Assembly: GCA_910577915.1 (NCBI GenBank)
Contig: CAJTOM010000074.1
Location: forward strand, 1 to 12,396
Direction: 5' to 3'
DNA length: 12,396 nucleotides
DNA from: an uncultured Oscillospiraceae bacterium
Lineage (GTDB): Bacteria; Bacillota; Clostridia; Oscillospirales; Oscillospiraceae
Of the stretch, positions 1 to 6,858 are shown piece by piece. The notes below the pieces were generated by a model, which ran no database searches, was not told where the DNA came from, and saw only the letters and a list, made by a program, of their open reading frames with translations. The first letter of the stretch is position 1; every line of letters starts with the position of its first letter. Position numbers and translations under genes: made by a program.

Positions 1-17
1 GCGCGGCATTGCCGCGC
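1..17 (-). terminator. Putative terminator hairpin of the PadR/DUF2812 unit, cut by the window edge
   Basis: A perfect 7-bp GC stem (1-7 with 11-17) closes a 3-nt loop, 16 nt beyond the stop codon of the 57-residue membrane protein gene on the minus strand. The T tract that would complete a rho-independent terminator would lie left of base 1 and cannot be seen. Its position after the last gene of the unit supports the reading; the missing T tract limits confidence. Confidence 0.5.
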
Positions 18-33
18 GCTCCCCTGTTTTGAT

Positions 34-207
34 TTACTTTTTCATGCAGCCTTTTACCGCGCAGCAGCTCGCCGCGGCCAGGGACAGGAGCATCACCCCC
101 ACGGTCCGCACCGCCCAGTCCGGCAGGACGGCGGCAAAGCGGTTGACCGCCATCACCAGCAGGGTGAGCACCAGCAGGAGAAAGCTGGCAAGCTGTACCT
201 TTTTCAT
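34..207 (-). CDS. Small two-helix membrane protein (57 aa), last gene of the PadR/DUF2812 unit
   Basis: I do not recognise a family. The 57-residue product has two hydrophobic stretches (about residues 6-22 and 35-52), a Lys-Lys N-terminus and a C-terminus with several cysteines and lysines (CC, CMKK), consistent with a tiny integral membrane protein. The start is the ATG at 205-207, preceded by a GGAGGGG ribosome binding site. That ATG overlaps the TGA of the upstream DUF2812 gene as ATGA (204-207), which points to translational coupling. A longer reading of this frame, up to 396, exists only because the upstream gene is GC-rich. Co-expression with a PadR regulator and a DUF2812 protein suggests it works with the latter in the membrane; that is inference. 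Confidence 0.75.
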   Translation of the reverse strand: MKKVQLASFLLLVLTLLVMAVNRFAAVLPDWAVRTVGVMLLSLAAASCCAVKGCMKK

Positions 208-743
208 CGCCCCTCCCCCTCCCTGTCGATCTCCAGGCTTTTCATCTTCCGGGTGCACTGCCAGACGGCCCGCAGAAGCACAGCGAGAAGCACGATATAC
301 AGTCCCCCCAGCCCCCGGGCGAACATATCCTCCGGGAACCGGGCCCAGAGGCTGAAGGCGTTGACCGAGCAGCCGCCAATCACCACCAACGCCCACAGAA
401 ACAGGGCGCGGATCCGGCGGTACAGGTCAATTTTAGACGCCGCGTCGGTGTAGACCTCGAAGGGCCCCTCCTCCGCCCGCTTGCGGAGGTACACCCACCG
501 GCCCCACCGCTGCAGGACCTCCACCCCCATCTCGTTCATAAAGATCACGTAGCCCTCGTAGTCGTCGGCCCAGAGCCCCTTCCCCGGCAGGAGGTCGATC
601 TGGTAGATGTACTCCCCCGGCCGGCAGGGGACGAAGGTGACCACCCCCGCAAAGAAGCTGGTCATGGCCCAGCCCCGCTGGGCGTATTCGTTGAGCCAGT
701 CCTGCTCTTCATCCTTGTCAAAGGTGAATTTCCAACGGATCAT
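204..743 (-). CDS. DUF2812 domain-containing membrane protein
   Basis: The product has 179 residues. The N-terminal part (about 1-110) fits the DUF2812 family: an opening F-x-F-D followed by WLNEYAQRGW, then PGEYIYQIDLL near 42-52 and WGRWVYLRKRAEEGPFEVY near 80-98. Two transmembrane segments follow (about 113-132 and 144-163) and a short basic tail. DUF2812 proteins are common in Firmicutes beside PadR-type regulators; their biochemical role is unknown, and an envelope-stress or drug-response role is only a guess from the company they keep. The start is the ATG at 741-743 with a GGAGGAGG site upstream; it overlaps the padR stop as ATGA (740-743). A longer frame to 893 is an overlap artefact, since the family similarity starts exactly at this ATG. 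Confidence 0.88.
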   Translation of the reverse strand: MIRWKFTFDKDEEQDWLNEYAQRGWAMTSFFAGVVTFVPCRPGEYIYQIDLLPGKGLWADDYEGYVIFMNEMGVEVLQRWGRWVYLRKRAEEGPFEVYTDAASKIDLYRRIRALFLWALVVIGGCSVNAFSLWARFPEDMFARGLGGLYIVLLAVLLRAVWQCTRKMKSLEIDREGEGR

Positions 744-1066
744 GCCCTCTCCTCCTCCTCCATCTTCTCCCCGTTGCGCACCAGCTCCCGCAGCCGAGCC
801 AGCTCGGCTGCGAAGATCTCCCGGCCCTCGCCGGTGATAACGTACTCCTTCTTCCGCCGGGAGCCCAGCTCCGCGCTGTAGAGGACGATCCATCCCCGCT
901 CCAGCAGGGAGTTGATGGCCCCGTACAGGGTCCCCGGCCCCAGATTCACCCGGCCGCCGGTCAGCTCCGACACCTCCTGAATGATGCCGTAGCCGTGGAT
1001 TGGCTTGCGGACGGCCAAGAGGATATAGAAGAGGGCTTCGGTCAGCGGTTGATTTTTATTCTCCAC
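740..1066 (-). CDS. PadR family transcriptional regulator
   Basis: This 108-residue DNA-binding protein is a compact PadR-type winged helix. It opens with the family's L-T-E-A-x-x-Y-I-L-L stretch (8-17), has the HGYGI turn (24-28), and the recognition helix and wing region LGPGTLYGAINSLLERGWI (42-60) followed by RRKKEYVITGEG (70-81). The C-terminal helix is short and ends in a Glu-rich MEEEERA, which is encoded by the ribosome binding site of the next gene. The start is a GTG at 1064-1066, the only start that keeps the conserved N-terminus; it overlaps the preceding small gene by 11 nt (1056-1066). It probably represses its own unit by binding the repeated element over the promoter at 1284-1335. 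The ligand is unknown. Confidence 0.92.
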   Translation of the reverse strand: MENKNQPLTEALFYILLAVRKPIHGYGIIQEVSELTGGRVNLGPGTLYGAINSLLERGWIVLYSAELGSRRKKEYVITGEGREIFAAELARLRELVRNGEKMEEEERA

Positions 1067-1259
1067 GGCGCTTCCACTTTCTCAGTCTCTGCCAGCCCTC
1101 CCCGGGCAGCAGCCCCAGAAATAGGAACACCAGGCCCAGCCCTAGCAGCAGGCCCAGCAGAAAATCCGGAAAACCGGGCAGCAGATTGTTGCGCGCCAGA
1201 TATACCGCGCTCAGCAGGCCGCCTAACAAAGCAAATTGTCTCTGTGCCGTTGTGTTCAT
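1056..1259 (-). CDS. Small two-helix membrane protein (67 aa), first gene of the PadR unit
   Basis: This is a 67-residue hydrophobic protein with no family I recognise. A first membrane segment covers about residues 11-28 and a strongly Leu/Gly-rich second one about 33-53 (LLLGLLLGLGLVFLFLGLL), followed by a basic tail (RLRKWKRRGE) that should face the cytoplasm. The start is the ATG at 1257-1259, with GGAG 8 nt upstream; an in-frame GTG three codons earlier sits too close to that site. The gene is the first behind the promoter at 1307-1335 and overlaps the padR start by 11 nt. DUF2812/PadR pairs are not usually described with a leading membrane peptide, so its role is open; a regulator or partner of the DUF2812 protein is possible. 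Confidence 0.72.
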   Translation of the reverse strand: MNTTAQRQFALLGGLLSAVYLARNNLLPGFPDFLLGLLLGLGLVFLFLGLLPGEGWQRLRKWKRRGE

Positions 1260-1283
1260 GCCCCACACTCCTATCCGGTATAG

Positions 1284-1327
1284 ATATATCGTCTATCGAT
1301 AGGTTCAATATATCATAGCCCGATAGG
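1284..1327 (-). promoter_or_regulatory. Tandem operator of the PadR unit (two direct copies)
   Basis: Two copies of ATATATC-N6-CGATAGG (20 bp, plus-strand sense) lie at 1284-1303 and 1308-1327 with a 24-bp period. The right copy covers part of the -10 box and most of the promoter spacer; the left copy lies just downstream, around the start of transcription, and contains the perfect palindrome CTATCGATAG (1293-1302). The match between copies is exact in both conserved blocks while the six-base spacer differs, as expected for a protein binding site. The neighbouring PadR protein is the obvious candidate binder. Confidence 0.72.
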
Positions 1328-1335
1328 TTTGTCAA
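1307..1335 (-). promoter_or_regulatory. Sigma-A promoter of the small membrane protein-padR-DUF2812 unit
   Basis: On the minus strand TTGACA (1330-1335) is followed after exactly 17 bp by TATATT (1307-1312), a near-consensus vegetative promoter. The first gene's ATG lies about 48 bp downstream of the -10 box. The promoter sits right after the terminator of the upstream BlaI/M56 unit, so this unit has its own transcription start. Confidence 0.88.
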
Positions 1336-1345
1336 GCGGGACGGT

Positions 1346-1377
1346 AAAAAATCCGGGACGGATCCCTCCGTCCCGGA
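1346..1377 (-). terminator. Rho-independent terminator of the blaI-M56 unit
   Basis: A perfect 11-bp stem (1352-1362 with 1367-1377) with a 4-nt loop is followed on the minus strand by six T residues (1346-1351). It lies about 55 nt past the stop codon of the M56 protease gene and just before the promoter of the next unit. The plus strand has no T tract after the hairpin, so it acts in one direction. Confidence 0.93.
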
Positions 1378-1430
1378 CTGTCTTACTGCTCCGCTATTGT
1401 GACATAGGCGTCAAACAGACTTTTTGTGTT

Positions 1431-3620
1431 TTACTCCGCGCTCAGCCCGGTCAGCTTCCCATTCTGGTCATACTGCGCGGTCACGGTCAGCCCTGTCTCC
1501 GCATAGGGGTCCGCATAGCTGAACGCGCTGCCGTCGGGCCGCAGGTCCGCGAAGGAGCGCACCGGCTGGCCGTTGAGGGTCAGCGCCCCCATACCGCTCT
1601 CCCGGGGATGATAGGTCAGGCCGTAGTCCGCGTACCGGGCGAAGATCTCCTCAAAGGTCTTGCCGCCCCTGCCGCCGGTCCCCTCGGCATAAACTGTCTG
1701 GGCGCCCGCAGCAGGCTCCGCGCCGTTCTGGTCCTGCATGGGAGAAACGTCATCGGCATAGGCTGCCTGGGGCCCGGAAACTGTCGCGGCCTCAATCAGC
1801 TCCTGGTCAAATCCCCGGTCTCCCTTCGCCGCCACGCCGATGAGGTCCCCCATGGTGTCATAGGAGCCGTCCGGGTTGTAGATGACGGAGCGCAGGGTGT
1901 GGACGTCTACCGTGCCCTCCTTGTTGGTGTAGACATACTGGACAGAGTACCCGTCGTCCCCTACCGGCGCGCCGTCCACGAAGTGACGGATCAGCTGGCC
2001 GTTGTAGGTCATCAGATTGGCATTGCCGCCGATGCCGAAGGCCTTCAGCTCCTCCAGCAGGGCCGCCTCATCCAGCTCCTTGGGCGCGGTGAGGGTACCC
2101 TTGCCCTCTTCAAAGGTGGACGCAATCACAAAGCCGTCGGATCCGAGGGCTACGTCCTCCACCTCCCTGCCGTTCTTGTCGATGATGGTCTTGGAGTGCA
2201 GGGCGCCGTTCCTGATATCCTCCAGGATGCTCTCGTACAGGGCGATGGTCTCGTCCACCTTCTTCTGGTCCCAGGTAAACCAGCCGTCCGTGCCGTTGTA
2301 GCCCTGCTCGCCGATCATGCTTTGCAGGACCGCCTTCTCCTCCTCCAGCCAGGCCTTGTAGTCCTCGTAGGTCCACCATTCCACCTGCCAGTCGTCGCCC
2401 CAGCTGCCGTACTCGGCGTGGTAGCGCTCCTCGGTCATCCAGGTCTTGCCGTCATCTGCGGAGTACAGCTTCTCGCCGTTCTCTCCGCCCTTGGACATGA
2501 TGGACACGCCGTTGTCCTCCACAATTCCAAGATGGTCATAGACATAGCCGGTCTCCGGCGCGTTCTGATGCGGGTCCTCCCTGTCCTCCGGCGCGGCGGA
2601 GGCGAAAACGGTAGTGGTGACGCACATCACCACCAGCACCGCCACAAGAGCGGTGATCGAAATATGCTTGCGTTTCATGATTGCTTTGATCCTTTCCTCC
2701 AGCGCGTGACCGCTGAAATGACTGCCGGAGGGGCTCCAGCGGCCCCGCCGCTCCTCCAGGCCCAGCAGGGCCAGGGCGTACCGCTCCCGGTCCGCGCCGG
2801 CGCGCAGCACGGCCTCGTCGCAGGCCAGCTCAATGTCCCGGCTGGCCAGGGCGTACATCACCCAGACCAGGGGGTTGAACCAGTGGAGGCACAGGGCGGC
2901 GGCCAGAAACAGCTTCCTCAGCGCGTCAAAACGCCGGATATGGGTGTGTTCGTGGGCCAGGACGCAGGACAGGACCTCCCTGTCCCGCCAGTCCATCCCG
3001 CTGGGCAGCAGGATCACAGGATACAAAACGCCGTAGGTCAGGGGTGCGGCGATCTGGTCGCTGGTGCGGGCCTGCACCGGGCGGCGCAGGGGATGTCCCG
3101 CCAGCCAGTCCAGGACGAAGGGGTCCCGGCAGGGCAGCGAGGCGGCGTAGACCCGGCGGCTGCGGATATGGCGCCACAGAAAGTGCCCCGCCAGCAGCAG
3201 GGACGCCGCCAGACACAGGGCCGTCAGCGCCATGCCCCAGTCCACAAACGGCAAAGCCGGGGCGGAACCGGGCTGGAGGGCGTCCTGCACCAGGAAGCCC
3301 GCATACTCGCGAGTGACCCACTCGCCGGAGACCCACGCCTCGCGGGACACAGGGCCCGCCTCCAGCACGGCGGTCTCTATGGGCGCTTCCTGCACGGCGG
3401 CCGTCCACGCCGCCAGGCCAGGCAGCCAGCGGCGGATGCTCAGCGGGGAGGGGATCTCCATCGGCACCAGCAGGCGGACCAGCACAATGTCCCACAGCAG
3501 GCAGAAAGCCCGCCGGGGCGTCCGGTCCTGAAACCGCAGCCGTAGGACCAGCACCGCCAGAATCAGCACCGCGCCGGAGAGGGACACCTTCCCCAGCGCC
3601 GCCAGCACCGGGGCGCTCAT
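1431..3620 (-). CDS. BlaR1/MecR1-like M56 membrane metalloprotease with a non-PBP extracellular domain
   Basis: The 729-residue protein is a likely antirepressor sensor. Residues 1-340 resemble the M56 family: membrane segments near 12-28, 38-54, 128-148 and 321-340, a HEHTH zinc-protease motif at 223-227, HWFNPLVW at 246-253, and ELACDEAVL at 264-272 supplying the third zinc ligand and the helix typical of the family. In BlaR1 this part cleaves the BlaI repressor from the cytoplasmic side once the sensor is occupied. Here residues 341-729 lie outside the cell but show no penicillin-binding SxxK/SxN/KTG pattern; they are acidic and Trp/Tyr-rich (SADDGKTWM, VEWWTYEDYKAWLEEEK) and end in repeats around NGQPVRSF and NGQLIRHF. 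A signal other than beta-lactam is therefore likely. The start ATG overlaps the repressor's stop as ATGA (3617-3620). Confidence is high for M56 and low for the signal. Confidence 0.9.
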   Translation of the reverse strand: MSAPVLAALGKVSLSGAVLILAVLVLRLRFQDRTPRRAFCLLWDIVLVRLLVPMEIPSPLSIRRWLPGLAAWTAAVQEAPIETAVLEAGPVSREAWVSGEWVTREYAGFLVQDALQPGSAPALPFVDWGMALTALCLAASLLLAGHFLWRHIRSRRVYAASLPCRDPFVLDWLAGHPLRRPVQARTSDQIAAPLTYGVLYPVILLPSGMDWRDREVLSCVLAHEHTHIRRFDALRKLFLAAALCLHWFNPLVWVMYALASRDIELACDEAVLRAGADRERYALALLGLEERRGRWSPSGSHFSGHALEERIKAIMKRKHISITALVAVLVVMCVTTTVFASAAPEDREDPHQNAPETGYVYDHLGIVEDNGVSIMSKGGENGEKLYSADDGKTWMTEERYHAEYGSWGDDWQVEWWTYEDYKAWLEEEKAVLQSMIGEQGYNGTDGWFTWDQKKVDETIALYESILEDIRNGALHSKTIIDKNGREVEDVALGSDGFVIASTFEEGKGTLTAPKELDEAALLEELKAFGIGGNANLMTYNGQLIRHFVDGAPVGDDGYSVQYVYTNKEGTVDVHTLRSVIYNPDGSYDTMGDLIGVAAKGDRGFDQELIEAATVSGPQAAYADDVSPMQDQNGAEPAAGAQTVYAEGTGGRGGKTFEEIFARYADYGLTYHPRESGMGALTLNGQPVRSFADLRPDGSAFSYADPYAETGLTVTAQYDQNGKLTGLSAE

Positions 3621-3976
3621 TTCAGCTCCTCCACCAGCTGGCGCAGCCGGACGATCTCGTCGCCGGAGAGGGTCTTACCGTCCAGCAGAGACGCCACCAG
3701 CCGGTCGGCGGAGCCGCCGTACATGCGGTCAATGAGCCCCAGGGTCTCCCGCCGCTGGGCCTCCTCCCGGGTAATGACGGGCCGGCAGAGAAAGCCCGGC
3801 TCCGTGCGCTCCACCAGCCCCTTCTCCACGCACTTTTTCAGCACAGTGTAGGTGGTGGTCTTGCTCCAGCCCACCGCATCGGCGGCCTGGGCGGCCACAT
3901 CCCTGGCCGGCAGCTCCCCGCTGTCCCAGAGAATTTCCAGCAGCTTCAGCTCGCTGTCGTACAGCTTGTATTCCAT
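3617..3976 (-). CDS. BlaI/MecI family transcriptional repressor
   Basis: This 119-residue regulator (family length about 120-130) has an N-terminal winged helix: an opening LYDSELKLLEILW (5-17), a recognition helix in WSKTTTYTVLKKCVEKGLV (37-55), and the wing with ERTEPGFLCRPVITREEA (56-73). The remaining C-terminal helices (about 74-119) should form the dimer and carry the segment that the partner protease cleaves. The ATG at 3974-3976 follows AAAGGAG with 8-nt spacing. The stop overlaps the M56 start by 4 nt, so the two proteins are made together. Two palindromic operators cover its promoter, indicating autorepression relieved by proteolysis, as in bla and mec systems. The target genes beyond this pair are not visible in the window. 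Confidence 0.93.
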   Translation of the reverse strand: MEYKLYDSELKLLEILWDSGELPARDVAAQAADAVGWSKTTTYTVLKKCVEKGLVERTEPGFLCRPVITREEAQRRETLGLIDRMYGGSADRLVASLLDGKTLSGDEIVRLRQLVEELK

Positions 3977-3993
3977 GATGATCGCTCCTTTGC

Positions 3994-4037
3994 ATTATTC
4001 TATCGCGATAGAATAATGGGATTCTACTACAATAGAA
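3994..4037 (-). promoter_or_regulatory. Paired BlaI-type operators TTCTA-N6-TAGAA
   Basis: The first site, TTCTATCGCGATAGAA (3998-4013), is the core of a perfect 24-bp palindrome spanning 3994-4017. The second, TTCTA-CTACAA-TAGAA (4022-4037), keeps both half-sites with an asymmetric centre. The centres are 24 bp apart. The second site includes five of the six bases of the -10 box and runs into the promoter spacer; the first lies at the expected start of transcription, so a bound repressor would block polymerase. The layout matches the paired dyads of bla/mec promoters although the sequence is different. Confidence 0.85.
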
Positions 4038-4049
4038 CACTTTTGTCAA
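4021..4049 (-). promoter_or_regulatory. Sigma-A promoter of the blaI-M56 unit
   Basis: On the minus strand TTGACA (4044-4049) is followed after 17 bp by TAGAAT (4021-4026). The -10 box overlaps the second operator and the predicted start falls in the first one. The repressor gene begins about 45 bp further on. The strong -35 box implies high expression when repression is lifted. Confidence 0.88.
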
Positions 4050-4059
4050 GGGGGGACGG

Positions 4060-4124
4060 AAAAATTTTTGCCGGGCCCCGGTCCTATGTGCTGCGGGCGG
4101 CCGTCTACTGAGACGGCCGCCCGC
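4060..4124 (-). terminator. Probable terminator of the dxs-recN operon
   Basis: A perfect 14-bp GC-rich stem (4093-4106 with 4111-4124) with a 4-nt loop lies 28 nt past the stop codon of the M28-like gene. The T tract is not adjacent: on the minus strand a second small GC inverted repeat (4071-4081) follows and only then AAAAATTTTT (4060-4069). Termination is likely given the stem's strength and the independent promoter just beyond it, but the exact end point is uncertain. Confidence 0.7.
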
Positions 4125-4152
4125 GGCGTATGTTCTTTTCCGGCGCGCCCGG

Positions 4153-5109
4153 TCAGGTGGGGTCTCCCCCGTCCAGATACAGCGGCACAAAGCGCGCCAC
4201 GCTCCGGGCTACGTAGGCGGCATTCTCCTCGGAGAGCACCGTGTCCCGCTTAGTGTGCAGGCGGGGGATGTAGTAGCCCAGCCCCGCCAGGAAGCGGCAG
4301 GCGCATACGGCCACGTGGAACTTGAAGCGCCGGTTGTCCGAGGGGTAGTAGTGCAGGCCCTTGGCGCGCAGAACGGGGGTCATCTCCTCCCCCGCCGGGA
4401 AAGCTGCCTCCAGCGCCGCCAGCAGGTCCCCGTCCCAGCGGCTGTACTTGGAGGGCAGCAGCAGCAGGCAGTCCCCGTCGCCCACGCAGTCCAGGTCGAT
4501 GAACAGATTCCCCGCTGCCCGGTCCGGGTGGGCCTTTTTGAAGGCGGAGGCCCCCAGAAGATTGCGCTCGTTGTTGTCCAAAAACACCAGGCAGACCCGC
4601 CTGTCGAAGGCGAGCTCCTTGGCGGAGGCCAGCAGGGCCAGCACGCCGGAGGTGCTGCTGTTGGCGTTGTTGGGGTTGGCGGGGCCGAAGGCGGAGAAGC
4701 CCAGCAGCGCCACCGCCAGCAGCAGAAACAGCGGCAGCATCAGCTCTGGCATGCGGAGGGGAAAGCTGACCGCCAGGGACAGCAGAAACGCCGCCGCCAG
4801 CAGCAGCACCGCCGCCATCGTGTGGTAGATAACATGGGCCGCCACATTGGTGGGCGATACAAAATCCGGCACCAGCGCCCGCGCGGCGGTGTCGTAGTGG
4901 GTGCACAGAAAGACCTGGGCCCGCTCCGGATCCCCGGCGATCACGTTGACGCTGCCGTTGAGCTTCCCATAGGTCTCCTCCCTGGCCCTCCAGCCGGAGT
5001 GCTTCAGCTCGCCCATCAGCCACTTGCGGAACGCCGCCTTCTGGACGTCGTTTCTCCGCACCGGGTAGAGGAGCTGGATATAGTCCTTCCATTTTTTGAT
5101 GCTGTCCAT
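4153..5109 (-). CDS. M28-family peptidase-like membrane protein, possibly catalytically inactive
   Basis: The 318-residue protein has the outline of an M28 zinc aminopeptidase: THYDT (70-74, His71 and Asp73), the ANSSTSGV stretch (149-156), FLDNNERNLLGA (176-187), FIDLDCVGDG (203-212, Asp207) and the final ligand in LHTKRDT (284-290, His285). Against the usual family motifs (NDNASGV and EE-x-G-LLG) the bridging Asp aligns with Ser151 and the catalytic Glu with Asn180, while His71, Asp73, Glu181, Asp207 and His285 remain. Two membrane helices (about 93-115 and 121-139) sit inside the fold between the first and second motifs. The ATG directly abuts the recN stop (TAAATG), with AAAGGA 8 nt upstream. 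Last gene of the operon. It may be a pseudo-enzyme or bind one metal; the substrate is unknown. Confidence 0.82.
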   Translation of the reverse strand: MDSIKKWKDYIQLLYPVRRNDVQKAAFRKWLMGELKHSGWRAREETYGKLNGSVNVIAGDPERAQVFLCTHYDTAARALVPDFVSPTNVAAHVIYHTMAAVLLLAAAFLLSLAVSFPLRMPELMLPLFLLLAVALLGFSAFGPANPNNANSSTSGVLALLASAKELAFDRRVCLVFLDNNERNLLGASAFKKAHPDRAAGNLFIDLDCVGDGDCLLLLPSKYSRWDGDLLAALEAAFPAGEEMTPVLRAKGLHYYPSDNRRFKFHVAVCACRFLAGLGYYIPRLHTKRDTVLSEENAAYVARSVARFVPLYLDGGDPT

Positions 5110-6828
5110 TTAGGAGGTCCTTTCTTCGCCGCTTGCGGCGGCGACAACGCGCGGCATCCCTCTCTTGTACGCCTCCGCACCGGAGATCAGCTCCTCCGCC
5201 CCGGCCAGCATGGCCTCTGTTACCGCCTCCCCTCCGGTGAGGCGGGCCAGTTCCAGCTTCCGCTGGCTGCGGTCAAGGCGCAGAACTTCGGTGAAGGTAC
5301 GGCCGTCCCGCTCCCCCTTCTCCACGGAGAAGTGGGTGTCCGCCATAGCGGCCAGCTGGGGCAGGTGGGTGACGCACAGCACCTGCTTGCGGCGGCTGAC
5401 CTGGGCCAGCTTGGCCGCCACCTTCTGAGCGGCGCGGCCGCTGACGCCGGTGTCCACCTCGTCAAAGACCAGGGTGCCGATGGTCTCGTTCTCCGCCAGC
5501 ACGTTTTTCAGCGCCAGCATGATCCGCGCCAGCTCGCCGCCGGAGGCCACCTTGTTGATGGGCCGCAGCTCCTCCCCCACGTTGGCCGACATGAGAAAGC
5601 GCACCACGTCTACACCGGAGGCGTCCGGCTCCTTCTCCCCGAATTGGATGGAAAAGCGAACCTTGGGCATGTCCAGCTGCCGCAGCTCCTCCTGAATCCG
5701 CGCCTCCAGCTCCCCGGCGGCGGCCCGGCGGACCCGGGAGAGCTCCCCGGCGGCCTTGAGGACCTGCCCGCGCTGCTTGGCCAGCTCCTTTTCCAGCCGG
5801 GCCGCCGTGTCGGAGGAGAAGGTGATCTGCTCCAGCTCCTCCCGGCACCGGTCCAGGTAGGCCAGCATGTCCTCCACCGTGGGGCCGTACTTCTTCTTCA
5901 GCCGGTAGAGCTGGTCCGCGCGGCCCTCCAGCTCGTCCAGCTCCTGGGGGCTGAAGTCAAAGGAGGACTCCATGTCCCGCAGGGTCTCGGCCACGTCGTA
6001 GGCCTCGGAGTACAGGCTCTCCAGGCGCTCGCCCAGCCGGGCGAACTGCTCGTCCAGGCCCCGCGCGCCCGCCAGGGCGTTCCCCGCCTCCTCCAGGGCG
6101 GACACCGCGCCGCCGCCCTCGTCGCTGCCGGTGAGCTGCCATACCGCCCGCTGGACAGCCTCCATAAACTTCTCGCTGTTGCGAAGCAGATTGCGCCGCT
6201 GGAGCAGGGCCTCCTCCTCCCCCGGCTTCAGCTGGGCCCGCTCCAGCTCGCCGATCTGGAAGCGCAGGCTGTCCAAGCGGCGCTCCTTCTCCGCTTCGTC
6301 CATCTGCAGGGCGCTCAGCTTCCGCCGGGTGGCCTCCATGGCCTGGTAGCAGACGGTATAGTCCCCCAGCGTCCCCTCCACGCGGCCGAAGCTGTCCAGG
6401 TACGCGCCGTGCTGCTCCTCGTCCAAAAGCTGCTGGCCGTCGTGCTGGCCGTGGATGTTCAAAAGGGCCCCGCCCACCCGCCGCAGCTGGGCCACGGTGA
6501 CCGGCCGGCCGCCGCAGCGGCAGACGTTTTTGCCGTCGGCGTAGATCTCCCGCTGCAGAAGCAGCTCCCCGTCCTCCGGGGCGGCGCCGCAGGCGGAGAG
6601 CGCCTCCAGCTCCGGCACGCCGGTAAACAGGGCGCTGACAAAGGCCCGGCTGGCGCCGGTGCGGATCAGGTCCCGGCTGGTGCGTTGGCCCAGAACCGCG
6701 CCCATGGCGTCAATCACGATGCTCTTGCCCGCGCCGGTCTCGCCGGTCAGGGCGTTGAAGCCCTCATCAAAGGCGATCTCGGCGCTCTCGATGACGGCGA
6801 TATTCTCAATGTGCAGAAGCTGCAGCAT
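5110..6828 (-). CDS. recN: DNA repair protein RecN
   Basis: The 572-residue protein fits the SMC-like RecN family (about 550-575 aa), which acts in double-strand break repair by bringing DNA ends or sister molecules together. It has the N-terminal LHIENIAVIESAEIAF strand and Walker A GETGAGKS (29-36), a long alpha-helical, coiled-coil middle (about 150-400, many charged Arg/Glu/Leu stretches), and a C-terminal head with the ABC signature ASGGEL (428-433), Walker B VFDEVDTG (454-461) and the switch region VTHLPQLA (486-493). The ATG at 6826-6828 has AAGGAG 7 nt upstream and lies 30 nt after argR, the largest gap inside the operon. The stop abuts the next start with no spacing. Confidence 0.97.
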   Translation of the reverse strand: MLQLLHIENIAVIESAEIAFDEGFNALTGETGAGKSIVIDAMGAVLGQRTSRDLIRTGASRAFVSALFTGVPELEALSACGAAPEDGELLLQREIYADGKNVCRCGGRPVTVAQLRRVGGALLNIHGQHDGQQLLDEEQHGAYLDSFGRVEGTLGDYTVCYQAMEATRRKLSALQMDEAEKERRLDSLRFQIGELERAQLKPGEEEALLQRRNLLRNSEKFMEAVQRAVWQLTGSDEGGGAVSALEEAGNALAGARGLDEQFARLGERLESLYSEAYDVAETLRDMESSFDFSPQELDELEGRADQLYRLKKKYGPTVEDMLAYLDRCREELEQITFSSDTAARLEKELAKQRGQVLKAAGELSRVRRAAAGELEARIQEELRQLDMPKVRFSIQFGEKEPDASGVDVVRFLMSANVGEELRPINKVASGGELARIMLALKNVLAENETIGTLVFDEVDTGVSGRAAQKVAAKLAQVSRRKQVLCVTHLPQLAAMADTHFSVEKGERDGRTFTEVLRLDRSQRKLELARLTGGEAVTEAMLAGAEELISGAEAYKRGMPRVVAAASGEERTS

Positions 6829-6858
6829 GGTCTCACTCCTTACCTGCCCACGGCGGGG

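Noticed and set aside
1336..1430. Possible small gene between the M56 protease gene and the PadR unit
   Set aside because: The stretch holds only the terminator and short AT-rich sequence, with no frame carrying a ribosome binding site.
1329..3545. Open plus-strand frame of 738 codons antisense to the M56 protease gene
   Set aside because: Same GC-driven shadow effect; no recognisable domain, and it starts inside the promoter of the opposite-strand unit.
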